Under the pieces are notes generated by a model. It was not told the origin of the DNA, did not search any database, and worked only from the letters and a program-made list of their open reading frames with translations. DNA of 64,000 nucleotides from Ixodes scapularis (lineage: Eukaryota > Arthropoda > Arachnida > Ixodida > Ixodidae). This document shows positions 1 through 12,310 of this stretch, in pieces. The stretch covers positions 24,679,838 to 24,743,837 of the forward strand of contig NW_024609835.1 in assembly GCF_016920785.2 (NCBI RefSeq), read 5' to 3'. The stretch's first letter is position 1. Each line of letters starts with the position of its first letter. Position numbers and translations under genes: made by a program.

Positions 1-520
1 AGCTCTGAGTGGGAAGAAGTACAACACGGAGGTCACCAAAACCCTAGGTCACGATAGTCACACTTGGACTTGCGAAAACATAACCAAGAAGACAAATGTG
101 GAAAAGCAAGCATGCAAAAGCAGCAAATCAGAAAAGTAACCAACTAAAAAAAGCACACACAATATAAAAGAACCAAAAACAAATTGTTTAATTTTAGCTT
201 GAAACTCAGAACCAAAGAATTACGGGCTCGAAGGGGTTTTATTCTTTGTCGTTAAGATGCTATTTATTCGACAACGCTTCAAACAAAGCAATGTTCACCG
301 GCTTTAATCTATTCCTGTTTTTATTATGTTAAATCAGTATATAAGGTATGACTCTGGTTGGTCACGTTCCCTATTTGGTCTAAATCTAGATTCTAAAAGT
401 ATAACAGATAATTCATCACATGTGTGTTTCGGGAGACTGAGATGCCCTGAAATCGTCATGTTCGAGACGGCTTTTGCCTGGGCTTCGTGAATATTCAAAC
501 ATAGTCTAAGTGCTGGCCCA
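1..520. other. No gene recognised
   Basis: AT-rich sequence without a convincing reading frame, RNA gene or repeat structure. Short open frames on both strands have no recognisable motif. Confidence 0.5.
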
Positions 521-531
521 GTCTCTATATA

Positions 532-749
532 CTGTAAACGACTTAATTTTAGCGGGATCATAATTTCGCGAATCGGACCAAAGCTGAAAAATTTGAAATT
601 ATTCGCGGGTTCTAATTGTCGTGAATCGAGTGTAGCTTCCGTTGCGTTTACATATTGCCCGAATTGCTCGCGGGATATTTCTCGCGAATTGTAGGCGATT
701 CGCGAAATACGCGAAAATTAAATCCTCGCGAAAATTTAGTCGTTTGCAG
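532..749. mobile_element. TA-flanked palindromic MITE
   Basis: A 218-bp element with inverted ends: the left end reads CTGTAAACGACTTAATTTT and the reverse complement of the right end reads CTGCAAACGACTAAATTTT. It lies between TA dinucleotides (530-531 and 750-751), the target duplication of Tc1/mariner elements. The interior is rich in TTCGCGAA/TCGCGAAA motifs and has no reading frame, so any movement would have used a transposase from elsewhere. The superfamily is inferred from the TA duplication alone. Confidence 0.75.
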
Positions 750-914
750 TATACTGTTCCTTGCCCACATCACACTGTATCAAATAAATTACATTTGGGG
801 AGTCGCAAGTTAGCTACCCTTGGATTTTGATTGAAAACTGAATTTGTGCCACTGGCTGTGTCAGTTTCTCACGTTTGTATGTAGACAAAGTATCCTGCTT
901 TCATGCACAGCCGG

Positions 915-1098
915 CATCCGTTATTTGACGAAACTAATCTCTGTAGAAGGGAAACAAAGGGTGTTAAAGGACAAACACAAGTCTTGAAACAGGGTTAGGT
1001 GACTGGTGCGCGACCGAAAAAAGCCGCCTGGTCCTGGTATCGAACCAGGGATCTCTCCATTTCCAGTGGAGCGCTCTACCAACTGAGCTAACCTGGCG
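915..1098 (-). mobile_element. tRNA-derived SINE, minus-strand copy
   Basis: Read on the minus strand from 1098, the head folds like a tRNA: A box TAGCTCAGTTGG, a perfect 5-bp anticodon stem with loop CTGGAAA (GGA at the anticodon position), and B box GGTTCGATACC in a perfect 5-bp T stem. A T run and a body with TTTGTCCTTT follow. GGA suggests descent from tRNA-Ser, as described for the tick SINE Ruka, but the long variable arm of serine tRNA is absent and unrelated body sequence follows, so this is a retroposon and not a tRNA gene. Its tail decays near 915-925. Confidence 0.8.
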
Positions 1099-1104
1099 TT
1101 AGAC

Positions 1105-1345
1105 GTCAGTAGAGCAAACAGGTTTTATCAGTTGCCACGAGTTTAGCACCAACAAGGGTGAACGGCTTGGGTTTGTTCTTTCTTCCAATGCTCGATTCTG
1201 GGATTATTTTCGTCATTCTTGACTAGCTCGCTTGCACATTTGCATGAATTGCATTATCATCATAACCTTAAAATGGAGGCGGTTCACCCTTGTTTATTTT
1301 AGACTGATGGCAACTGATAAAACCCGTTTGCTCTACTTACGTATA
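1105..1345. repeat. Inverted module linking two SINEs
   Basis: The block at 1112-1165 (AGAGCAAACAGGTTTTATCA onward) is repeated in inverse at 1284-1340, so with the two SINE heads the palindrome spans about 1020-1165 and 1284-1430. Between the arms, 1170-1262 is the 3' half of another SINE on +, recognisable by GGATTATTTTCGTCATTC and AGCTCGCTTGCAC. The same module precedes the SINE head at 51.7 kb, so it seems to travel with the SINE as a 5' extension or as part of a dimer. Confidence 0.7.
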
Positions 1346-1351
1346 CCCCCA

Positions 1352-1565
1352 GGTTAGCTTAGTACGTAGAGCGCTCCACAGGAGATGGAGAGGCGCCTGG
1401 TTCGATACCAGGACCAGGCGGATTTTTTTCGGACAGGCACCAGTCACCTGACTGGGTTTGTAGATTTGTATTTGTCCTTTGTCCCCCTTGTACCCCTCTT
1501 CAGGGATTATTTCCGTCATTCTTGTCCAGCTCGCCTGCACCTTTGCATTATTTCTTTATCATCCA
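1352..1565 (+). mobile_element. tRNA-derived SINE, plus-strand copy
   Basis: The head starts CCAGGTTAGCTTAGTACGTA (mutated A box), has the CTCCA/TGGAG anticodon stem, then B box GGTTCGATACC in a perfect T stem. The body runs through CACCAGTCACCTGACTGGG and TTTGTCCTTTGTCCCCCTTG to the 3' tail CAGGGATTATTTCCGTCATT, CCAGCTCGCCTGCACC. Total length is about 215 bp, with no poly(A). Pol III promoter boxes are visible but the A box has changes, so activity is doubtful. Confidence 0.8.
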
Positions 1566-1610
1566 TCATTTGTTTGGAACGAATTCAGTCGACAGTAAAC
1601 TAGACTGTAT

Positions 1611-4440
1611 TTAAGGTTACGTGATCGTATTTAAACTACCCTAGGAACCGATGGAAATGCACGTTTGAGGTGTTAGTTTTGTTCTCAAATGTTTTAATGT
1701 CGTTTTCAAATATTATTTACGTTGAGAAAATTTATACTGTAGGTTAGACGAAAATTCGTACACTGCGCATTGTACTGAGGAAGACGGTTCTCCAGCAGAT
1801 CAATGCGATTTTGTTGGGTGGATCTTTAACTGCTTCATCATTAACTCGCGGGAAATATTTTTGCTGTTCCAGTGTGGTCTTTAGATTTTCAGAGCTGGAT
1901 TGGAAGTACTCTTGCCTTAAGAATACTCGTTTGATGCGGTGGGCCTGACTGTAATTTATACTACACTTGCAATACCGTGGATGGTCGCTTTTGTAGTGAA
2001 AGTACTGTTGCCGATGTGTAGCCTTATGATAAAGATTCGTTGTCAGCTTGCCTTTTTCCAACATTACAGTGACATTCAAAAGTTTGATACTGGTCTGAGA
2101 ATAAGTGTGAGTAAAGCAGATGGTTGGATGTACAGAGTTGTGCTAATGTATAAACCCCTAGCAGCTCCTCCTCTCTGTGCAGCCAAATAAAACAATTTTT
2201 TACCTATAAAGTTATTGTTGATCAGTGGTTGGAAAGAGCAGTCGGTGGACTAATGCGAAAAACTGACACGGCCGCTGTCAAATATTCATAGTTCTCAATA
2301 AAAATCCCAGGGCAGCCTACATGGCGTTCCGCAAGTGTAAATTATTTGATACAGATTGAGGTGTGCAAAAACAGAATGTAGGACCAACTGGGACGTCATT
2401 TAGGCTCCGTTTGGGCAAACACAATGCCCACGCAAAATCGCTCCCGCACCTGCACTATTCAAGAAATCTCAACCTCCGGTGAAAAAAGTGATGAACTATA
2501 CGTCACACTTTTTAGAATCGGGATTCAAATCAAAACGGGAACATGAGTAACTCCTTATATATTGATTTAACGCAATAAATGAAGGATTCAATGAAAGTCT
2601 GGGAACTTTGCATCGATTGAGACTCTATCGATTAAATAACATTTTAACGACAATGAATAAAAGAATTTCGCCTAATTCCGTAGTACTGAGTTTAAAGCTA
2701 GAACTGGACAATGTGTTTCTTGTTTCGTAATAGTTTGAGTTCTTTAGTTAGCTACTTTTCTCATTTACTGCTCTTGTGTGCTTGCTTTTGCACTTTGTTT
2801 TTCGTGGTTGAGTTGTCGCAAGACCAAGTGTGACCTATCCTGACCTACTTGTTTAGTACCATTCGTGTTCAGGTTCTTCCCACTTAGAGTTCGTCCCTTC
2901 TTTCGTTTAAGCTGCTGGATGGTGCAGCCTTACCTATTCGTTGTGCACAGTTCCTTTGTACACAAAATATTTTAACTGGGACATCACAGATTTTCTGTCC
3001 CACCATTTTTTTACTCATATTTGTTTTTATACGATCATGCAAAACTGATGCCATCGTCCACCTGAGAAATGAACACTCCAGGTTGAAGAACTGCATAAAT
3101 TGGACCACCTTTTTTCTTGAAAGCCTATCTCTGAAGACGACCTGCCTCAAGACGTTAAATAAATCCTCCTGCTTTGTTTCCCACCGTTAATTTACATCCG
3201 TGTTTATTACGCTTTCGCCCTCGAAGTCAACATGTGCCAATATACTATATATACATGGCCTTCCATGTAACTTTAGCTAAGGTATAAAAGTATTATGGTA
3301 CATTTTATGAAAAGAATACCAAAGGAATATTTTTCATTGTTTGGAGCAAGTCAGGCTCCTTTCCGTACTTTGTCCAATTAATTTGTTAACTAAATCAATT
3401 ATTTAACTTTTGAAATATTTAATTTAGACCGAAAGTTTCAATGACGAGTATTTAGAGTGTCCTTAGAAACATCCAATTCAGTGTTTTTTTATCAAGAAAG
3501 CTCTAACAGGGTTCGTTTTCCAGGGCTTCGTATAAAGAAGCTAGTGAATTATGAAAAAAAAAAAAACGCAAAAAAACGCAAATTTTTCAACAGCGTCCTG
3601 ACAACCAGTGTTCTATTCACGTAACCTTCGCTCGTTAAGGTCACGACCTTCATAAGGCCTTCACGAGTGACATCACGAAGGTCACTAGGGTCACGAGTGA
3701 CGTCACGAGGGAGGAGGGAGCGAGGAGGACCGGATGACAGTGTACAGAGGAGGAGGAGGGTCATACCCTCTTCTCCGTACCTTCCCCTTCTCCTCAAGAG
3801 ATGCGTTCTAATTTGACGTTACAGGGAATTGTGAACGTCTTTCATCTTTTCTGAAGTCTTCTGGCGCGATTTAAAATAGTATTTAGGGGTGGAGGCAGAT
3901 GTTTGCAAAAAGAGAGGGGGGGGGGGTTCAGCTTAACAGAATTTTGAGACCCCCCCCCCCCCTCATTACGCTACCCTAAGATATTCATACGGATGCTTTA
4001 TCCTTTTTTTTGCGTTCTTCTGTAAATATATGTCTTTTGTCATGTATGAATGTTTTATGTATTCGGCTATTTCTACAGCCCGACGTTTGGCTATTTTGGG
4101 CTAAATCTAAGAAATATTTGATGGGTTAATCTTCTAGTACCTGGAAACCCTGCAGATGAATTAGAGACGTTTTCTGCCTTTGTTACCTTCTCTTCCGCTG
4201 TAAAAAAAAAACAAACAATTTTCCTCCTATGCACCAGTCACGGCTGAAAATCATCATGGTAAACTTCCACCCCCCCCCCCCCCCCCCCCCACTGGCTGTA
4301 ATTATCAAGAAGCGTCATCTGACTAGGGACATTTCGACATATATATGTCGCGATTTCTTTGACCAGGTATAACCTTAAAAGGCAGTTAAATGGATTCCCA
4401 GTTACTTTTTATATGGTACAAACTGAAACTACCTGCTCTA
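1611..4440. other. No gene; simple repeats
   Basis: No coding region recognised. Visible are near-direct repeats around GTCACGAGTGACGTCACGA and AAGGTCACGACC at 3630-3710, a purine/pyrimidine hairpin at 3705-3795 whose GAGGAGGAGG and CCTCTTCTCCGTACC parts recur at 12050-12120, G and C homopolymers (3915-3965, 4270-4292), and short AT microsatellites. Confidence 0.5.
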
Positions 4441-4482
4441 ATATATATATATAACTGTTCTTGCAATGGATGACACCAATCT

Positions 4483-6650
4483 CGCAACAGAAGCTTTTAC
4501 GTCAGTTGTGCGAGACGCGATTAGCATTTTTGTTCCAAAACGCAATTCTCAACTTTCTAATTAGCCGGACTGGTTTTCCTATGATTTAAAAATGCACCTT
4601 AAGAAAAAATATCATTTTCATAGGATTGAAAAAAAAAACAGGCTGTAGCCTCTGGTACACTCAATTTAGTATTTATCGTTCTCTCGTCAAAAAATTGTAC
4701 TCGTGCGATAAACAGTTACATTTTGGTGATGTCGAGCGCAGTCTGAACCGCCGCCCCGAAATTTTCTGGAAGTTTGCAAAGCAGCACACTCGTAACAATG
4801 CACATGAAATTTCACTGCGGGATTGTTCTACTGGAAACACTAAGTATTTTTCGTCCCCACCAGAGGCGGCAGACCGTTTTGCAGACTATTTTAGTCAATG
4901 CTTTACAGTTGGTCAGCCAACTATTCAGCCTATTGACATGGAAGTAAACTGCCACGATGTTTTATCGGGCTTCAGAGTAGATACATATGAAATTGAGGAA
5001 GGAACCGCAAAACGTAAACCAAAGTTATCTACTGGAATATATAGTATTCCGAGCTTTATAATCAAAAGTTGTGGTGACTTGTTTGCACCGAATTTAAAAC
5101 ACATTTTCAACTTGTCACTTCGCTCTGGTTTGTTCCCATCGTTATGGAAGAAAGCGGTTGTCGTGCCAATATTAAAAGGGAGCGATTCATCGGTTGCCAG
5201 TAATTATTGGCCTTTTTTTTTATTGCGCAGATTTTTTAAGGTATTTAAGAAAGTTATTTTTAAACGAATAACTCATTACTTTCCTAAAAATTAACGACTT
5301 TGCAGTACGGGTTCATTACGGGACGGTAAGTTGGAACGAACTTGTGCTCCTTTTTACATTTCGCTACGCCAGTTGTTACCAACAGGGGACAGGTAGATGC
5401 TATTTATTTTGATATGTCTAAAGCATTCTATAAAGTTGATCATGAGCTATTGCTCCACAAATTAAAGTTATACGGTTGTTACTCTGAACTAGTTCGCTGG
5501 TTTCAAAGCTACTTCTCATGTCGAACGAATTATGTTAAAATTTTTAGTGTCCCTTCTATACTATTTTACTCAACTTCAGGTGTCCCCAGGGGTCTATTCT
5601 TGGGCCTCTTCTGCTTCTGATATTTGTTAATGATATAGCCTCATGTGTAAAAAAAGCTGAGCTTCTACTCTTTGCAGATATTAAGATTTTTATGCGCGCT
5701 GCTAGTGCTCTTGATTGTAATGCTCTTCAGCACGAAGTGTACAACATACTGCAATGATCTTTGGCGAATAATTTGCTCCTAAATCCTACCAAAACTAGGG
5801 TTCTTTCTTTGAGCTGACGACACACAGTTATGCATTTCACTTACTCTTTGGGAGGAACTCCAATCGAACGCGTGACTGTGATGAAAGATCTCGGTGTGTG
5901 CCTTGATAGCACGTTGTCATTTAATGTTCATGTTTCCTTTATTGTTGGCCGTGCGATGAAAACTCTTGGTATCATATCTCGTATCACTAAGAAGTTCGGA
6001 CGCCCTGCTTGTATGATTCGTTTATTTTGTGCTTTAGTTCGTTAACGGCTTGAAGTACGCAAGTACGCAGTCTTTAAGTATTGAATCAGTGCAAAAAAGA
6101 ATGATACGCATTTTATATGATAGACACTTTCAGCGTCGCTTGTATTATGATTATGAATTCCTTTTTAAGAGCGTTTTACTTAAGTCTTTGTCAAGTAGAA
6201 TATTCGAACGTGATCTGATTTTTTTGCACAGGGTTGTAAACGGTTGGACTGATGCTAATCAACTTTGGAATTCCATCGATTTTCATGTTCCTTGTCGCGT
6301 TACCAGAAATTTTACTGTCTTTTATACTCAATTCGTGTCTAAACTCTCCCCACTGTCCCGTAAGCAAATTTCATTCAATACAATTGCATCTTTTAGCTAG
6401 GACATCTTAACAGATCTGCTAGCTTTTCGCCGGAACTTGGCAAGTCTAGTTGAAAGTTGAAACTCTATTACATTTTGTGTGAAGTGTGCGACCTATTTGT
6501 AGTCATGCTAATTTGTACATTTTAAGCGGTGAGTGTGCTGTGTTTCTTCTTTTTGTCTTGTGTGCGCCAATGTGGAGAACCGCGTGGTTGTTTTTGGGCG
6601 CATTAAATAAACAAATTATTATTATTATTGTTATTATTATTATTATTCAC
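4483..6650 (+). mobile_element. 5'-truncated Jockey/CR1-like LINE
   Basis: A non-LTR retrotransposon remnant running from the middle of ORF2 to its 3' end. The 3' end is CATTAAATAAACAAATTATT followed by ATT repeats to about 6648, the microsatellite tail usual in this superfamily. No 5' UTR, ORF1 or endonuclease is present, so the copy was truncated at insertion or later. No target duplication could be picked out. Confidence 0.85.
4485..6400 (+). pseudogene. LINE ORF2 remnant (reverse transcriptase, C-terminal domain)
   Basis: In a living element this protein copies the RNA into DNA at a nicked chromosomal site. Successive blocks in three frames match LINE ORF2: the pre-RT segment with PDWFSYDLK near 4565-4590, the FPSLWKKAVVVPILKGSDS block near 5130-5185, DMSKAFYKVDHELLLHKLKL at 5415-5470, GVPRGLFLGLF near 5580, LLLFADIKIFM near 5665, and the later VMKDLGVCLDSTLSFNVHV segment at 5878-5935. 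The catalytic signatures are damaged: SKAFD is SKAFY, and the FADD box is FADI, losing an essential aspartate. Frameshifts occur near 4630 (A run), 5295 and 5620, and stops near 5756 and 6045. It is dead. Confidence 0.88.
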
Positions 6651-9600
6651 CTTGTGTTTCTTGTTTGTTTGTTTTTTTGTTTTTTTAATTCCGGAGCAAG
6701 AATTAAACATTGCGCTGCGAGCCATTTTTTTTTCTTCTTCGGGTGTACCAGGAAAGCTGCGTGACGCGGTATATTGGGCGTGCCTTAAATGGGTAAGAAA
6801 GTAAGGTTTCATTTTAATTTCGTCTTCCCGAATTGGAGCGCGCTGGTAAGTTAAACTGATAATAGAAAATCTAATTTCTCCTGTTTTTGTTATCTATGTC
6901 ACTTTCCTTTTAATTCTGTGATTTCGTGTTTTCTTTGAGGCTAAAGGAGGGTAGATTGAGCTTGCGCGATAAAAGGACAAACTCGCCCCCTCCAGGCTTC
7001 CAGATCCTGTAAAGTTTACTTTTCCTTAGGAAGAGTAAGTAGGCGGGAAAGACCCATAACTGCCAGGTCGTATCCCAGTGGTTAAAATGACATGACATGC
7101 ATTTGGGTTAACTTATAAATAATCTCAGACGTTCAAGCACTCATACACCTTTGCGGTGATCTTTGAGCACCAGATAACGGTCTTTATTTCATAACCTCAA
7201 TGAACTGGAAACTTGAACAGTATGATACTCGAGTAATCGGGAAACATCGGTGGAAATCATTAAAGGCACACGCTTTTGTGTTGCTGCTTTGACTGCACGA
7301 GCAATGGTGTGCAATTCCTGGCACCTTTCTCATAAGCTACACTCAAGCAAAACCAGTGAGCGGCGTTGCGGATGCATTACGGGGAAGTTAACATGCAGGG
7401 GCTCATAGAAATACCTTTGAAACGATGCTCAGCGTCTATAGTAACTGAATGAAGAAGCGCAAAGCGTGACTTGTGGTGCTCGTGCTTCTTGTTTTGTTAA
7501 TCTTTCTTAGACATTATTCTCGCCAAACGTAGTAATCTTACTGAGTGCGGAGCGATAAGAAACTGCCCGGGACTCACCCCACCCTCCGTTTCTTAAACTC
7601 TTTCTGACTATATAGGTAAGAACTTTACCTTCCTCCAAGATAATACCGTCCATTTGTCGGCAAGCTTGCTGACACTGCGTTGAGCAGATTGAAGACAGGA
7701 CGGACTAAAGACGCCGCTTTAGGTGAACGCAATCAAAGTCAGTGCCTTTAATTGGATCGCAAGAGCCCTACGACTGAATGCAGCTCTCGTGGAGGGACGA
7801 AGTGTTGAGTCAGCTTGCTTCTTCATCACGGATAGAGCTAGTGTGCGCTGATTATGTAGATTGCCGTGTTCATTTTCAGGATCTCTGAAAAAAATTTAAA
7901 GTATCAACTAAAAAAAAAAAAAAAAAGTCCTGAGATAATTTTCTTGCAGTGAATGTTATGTTTGTCATTTACTACAAAAAAAAAAGTCTCTGAGTTTATT
8001 TTTTTTCAGAACATGAAGACAGCCCATCAGCTCGAGCAATGGAAGGAACCTAGCAAAGGACACATCTCAAAATGCCTATGATTACAGCGCACACCGCATT
8101 TGTATTGCTTACTTGCATTCCGAGCTTTTTCATTTGCTGGGATCCTTCTATAGGTTGCTGTGATTAGCTGTCTTTGTGTTTTTCAGAGAAGTGGACTCAA
8201 AGACGTTTTGAGATTGTAGGGTACTTTTAATAGTATGATCGTGTGTATTTCTAACAAAAACCTCGTTAATAAATATTGGGTCGCTTGCTTAGTGTATAGG
8301 TCGGGGAGAGCCACTACTATAGATGTATGTTTTCTGCAGAAAATAAAATATAAATTTCCAAGAGCTAAAACGCTTTATGCGTATTGTGAGCAGTATGGTT
8401 TTATATTCGGCGGTATTTATTTAGTTCGTAAAAGTTCGAAAGGAGAACGAGAAGGGGAGCAATTCGATAACATAAGACAAAGACTATTAAATATTTCAAG
8501 GCTTTCTATCACACTGGGAATTTCGCCACAACGTTATATGACGTTGTCGTAAGAACCAAAAAAAAGCTTGTGACTTCTACATTTCCCGTTTGAATCTATT
8601 TCTCGGAAACACACTTCAAACACTTAAGTTTTATTAAATCGTCAAGACATTTTGAGATAATGTATACAATTCTATAAACATAAATTTAAAAAAAAATACT
8701 CGTCAGCGGCTTGTTATCCGGCGTATATATGTCACCTGGAAGTGAAAGGGCAGTAAACATATTGCCTCGCCTTTTACGGGTGCCGTACGCGCGTCGAATT
8801 CTCGCAACGCTTTATACTTCTAGTAAAGTTTGTGCTTCCGACATAGTGCCACATAAGCGAAAGGATTATCGTCAGTAAAGAGCTTTGAGTTTTATATTGG
8901 GAAGCTGCAAGGTTCACGTTAAGATGTATGAGGCGATACATCGTCCTCTTGCCCCCAGATTAGAATCAGAAAAAGGAGGCGGCCGGGACTCTGGCTTCAA
9001 CTATCTACGAACAGAAGCGTTGATATCGCTCTGAGTACCAACAGCCCGGTGCGACGGCATTGAAGGGAGGATACTTTCACTTTTGCGCTTAAAAGCAGGA
9101 TTGTTTTATTTATTTTTTTTCATTAAAAAGGGGGAGGGGGGGGGGGGACGCTGGCGAAGGTTTGAGAAATATTTCTCTGTTTGCTTCGGTCTCTTTTTTT
9201 TATTTCTACGCGATAAAGGACGCGAACTCAGCTCTCGATTTAACGCATGGCTGGCAGCTTTTGTCACACAATCTTTCAAATCTGTGCCTGCTCTCTTTGA
9301 GATAGAGCAAGGTATCGTTTGTTAGGCTAGATTCGTATGCCTTAACTTTATGTGTTTTTGTACGCATTATGAAACAGTTCGGTAAATGGTTTTCTATTGG
9401 CCCGAAGTATGGACTCCAGCGTTTGGTTTCTCTTTTTTTTTTCCCGTTTACTTGTCTAGGTTGCGTAGTTCAAAGCAGGAGTTTATTTTAGAACGCATTA
9501 GCTTTGACACTTTAAATTGTTTTGAGTGTGCAGCTTATTTCGACTGATTGTTTATTACCGGTTTTTACAAATTGCTGGACCTAAACAGCTAATCCCGCTT

Positions 9601-11280
9601 AGGCAGTGAACACGTTACATACTCATCGAAAAAAGTCAGAACAAACCCTCCAGTGCGTTCTGACTCTTTCGAAGCGTGGGCTTCTTTTTTTATTTCTAGA
9701 ACCGGTGTTTAGAACCTTATTTGAGCCCTGCTGTGCCGTCACGCATAAGAGACTCCTTCAAAAACTCACGCCCGCGTTTCGCTTTTTAATGCGTTCTTCA
9801 AGCTTCATAAAAAAAAGGGGTAATTATATCCTCGGCTGACAGCGCCCGATATTAGCATAATTTATTACAAATGCAGAACAAGGTACTCGTGTTTCACAAC
9901 CACATCATTGGAGTTATGCCATCATGATCCAATGCGCTGTCTTAACATCCTTACAAATATCTTTTCAAAAAATTAAATTATTATGGGCTGCAAAAAAAAA
10001 AAAAAAAAAAAAAGAAAAGTAAATAGTGATCCAGGAACGAGCCTAGACTCTAAACACTAATGCTTATTTACGGGGATGGCTATGTCTGTTATCTACAAAG
10101 GTGGTATGAATAAGAAAATAAATATATTAAAGAGTCAGTTATTCTCTCAAATGTTCGACCTACGATAAAACACTCAACGTAAAAAAACGTTAAATCTCGG
10201 TATTTTACATTAAAACCGCATCTTTTGGATGCAATGCTATGCATTTATGTCAATATAGTACTTCCCAAAAGCCTAAATTGCCCCAAACTGCATCTCTTTA
10301 TGCCTTTATTTTTTATATATAGCAATAACACGGTTTGCGTCTCTTGAGTGTAAAGGTTCGGTTGTGCTCCAGTTGTGCAAGAATGACAAAAATATTTAAA
10401 AAAAAAACTCCAAAAGAAACAAAAATCCGCATATCTTTTTTTCTTTTCCATTTTTGTCTTCCTAGCAATATGTTGGAGTGCCGCTTGTTCCCAAAGACCC
10501 TATTTGCCAGTTTGTGACGCTCAGGGACTATTGACAACCTGCATGAGACGTGTCTTCGAGCAGTATTTCTTGTTCGTTTTCTTTAAGGGAAGAGAAAAGC
10601 AGTCGCGGAAACACCTTTCACACAATCGACAATCCACACGAACGTAAAACCCCATGTTGGAAACAATCCAACATATACATTTTGTTTCTGCAATGATAAT
10701 CAAATTACATTCAGACCTTCGCTCAATTTCCACATTTCCCGTCTTTCTTTGCTCTCGCATCGGCTCCGCCCGGCGATTTCCTTAATTTTCTTTTTTTCCC
10801 CATAATTTCAAATCCGGAGGAGCATCGCTTCCTTTCCAGCGTTTGGGCGCGCGCAGTCGGGCGGCGCTCTTTCTCTTTTTCCCGGCCGGATGCCAACTTG
10901 GGTCATTAGCGCAGGCTCGAACAGGAGATAAATTATGGACGGCGAGCACGGCAAAACCCAGTCCCTAATGACTTCCGTTTAAGACTTCGCGTAATCTTTC
11001 GGTTTCATCTGACATCTGCTTCCTCGCGCCTGCCATTGTGACCGGGGACCGCGAACGGCCGCCTCGCTGCTTCCCTGAGCCACCGCTTCTGGCCCGCGCC
11101 TTGGCCGTGTCCAACGTCTACGTTTCGAATAGACACGCCAGCTCGAAGCTCATTATTTTTGTGCCACGCCAAGCAGCGCCGCTGCTGCTTTTCCATTCAG
11201 CAGGCGGGGCGCGGGGCACTAAAGCTGCCCTCGAAGTAGTGACACCTTCCGCCGTCTGCCGCCATCGCAAGCTCCGTGTA
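6651..11280. other. No gene; homopolymer-rich intergenic DNA
   Basis: Many poly-A and poly-T tracts (7908-7927, 7974-7986, 9991-10013) and G runs (9129-9149), but no reading frame with recognisable motifs and no RNA gene. The segment 10820-11280 is rich in CpG and G+C and could be a promoter or 5' exon of an unseen gene, but I find no start, splice or core promoter signal that decides this. Confidence 0.45.
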
Positions 11281-11284
11281 TAAA

Positions 11285-11450
11285 CCGGGCCTTTCGCACA
11301 CTTGCAGCCGAGTAAGACCGAGAGAGACAAGACCGGTGTTTTTAAGCCTCTTGCGTTGGCGGAGGACTGAATGTGCTGCTGCAAAGCAGGCTCAAAGGCT
11401 GGTCTTGTCTCTCTCGGTCGTACTGGGGATGACGTGTGTAAACGGGCCTA
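11285..11450. mobile_element. Short inverted-repeat MITE
   Basis: Outer ends GGGCCTTTCGCACACTTGC (left) and AGGCCCGTTTACACACGTC (right, reversed) pair imperfectly, and inner arms at 11311-11335 and 11401-11424 pair almost perfectly around ACCGAGAGAGACAAGACC. It is about 165 bp and non-coding. Which transposase family would recognise it is unknown, and no clear target duplication was found. Confidence 0.6.
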
Positions 11451-11475
11451 AAAAAGCCCCTAAACATTTTTTTTA

Positions 11476-11823
11476 GCAGTTTGGTTGGGACAAACATGCT
11501 AAAAAAATTAATATTAGACGAAAAAAAATTTGGGACAATATTGATGGCGCGAGATTTATTTTAAATTCTGAGCGCAAAGTCCATGACGTCACGGATTGAT
11601 CATACACTCTTTCCACCTCAACGAGACGGTCATACACTCTTTCCAAATCAACGTGATGGCCAAGCCGATCCACCTCTCCTACGCCCGCCCGAAATGCCGA
11701 GAGACAAGTCAAGTGCAAAGGAGGTGGCTACCGACTAAATCGCGTCTCGCGTCGTCAATATTGCTCTACAATTCTATTTTTTCGCGTAAGATTATTTTTT
11801 AGACGCGTGTCCCAACCAGAATG
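11476..11823. mobile_element. MITE with TGGTTGGGACA ends
   Basis: Both ends carry TGGTTGGGACA followed by an A/T stretch (CTAAAAAAATTAAT on the left, CTAAAAAATAATCTTA on the right reversed), giving inverted repeats of about 35 bp. TA lies just outside the left end and near the right end, pointing to Tc1/mariner-type ends, though the exact boundary is blurred. Inside, a roughly 31-bp unit containing TCATACACTCTTTCCA is repeated in tandem at 11608-11665. There is no transposase frame. Confidence 0.7.
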
Positions 11824-12129
11824 TATAAAAATTATTTTTTTTTCTTGTCAGGAGCCTTTTAAGGTTTCTCAGGATCGCACGTTTATGTCTAGTTTCGAGT
11901 AATTCACTCCCAAGTCCCCCCCCCCCCCCCCCCCCAATCATTGTTTTCCCTTTAATTAACTTAAACAATAAGAACGGCGAACGGCACGCTCTCACTGGTA
12001 AAAACTGAGTCTTTTACAATTCTCTGAAATGCGAAATTGAGGCGCAATTCTTGAGGAGGAGGAGGGGAGGGTGTGACTCTCCTCTTCCTCCGTACCCTCC
12101 GCTCTTCCTCTCCTCCTTGCCTCCCGTGG

Positions 12130-12310
12130 GAAATTTAGCAAACATTTTCTCGCTAAATTTAGCGGTAGCGGAAAGGTTTCCCCGCAAAATTTAGCGGGTT
12201 AAGTTTGCCCACTAAATTTAGCGGGTTGAGTTTCCCGCTAAGTTTAGCGGTGAAATTGACATCGCGTGGCCTCAACATTATTTCACTTTTTCCGCTAAAT
12301 TTAGCGGAGA
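12130..12310. repeat. Palindromic minisatellite CCGCTAAATTTAGCGG
   Basis: Five to six copies of the perfect palindrome CCGCTAAATTTAGCGG or close variants (about 12151, 12181, 12209, 12235, 12291), partly spaced 26-28 bp apart. Related words occur at 21765-21815. Upstream, 12050-12125 is an AG-rich/CT-rich hairpin like that at 3.7 kb. A fold-back element carrying tandem units is as likely as a simple satellite. Confidence 0.7.

Noticed and set aside
1028..1098. A tRNA gene for serine (anticodon GGA)
   Set aside because: The cloverleaf is good, but the long variable arm of serine tRNA is missing, the acceptor stem has a mismatch, and SINE body sequence follows. It is a SINE head.
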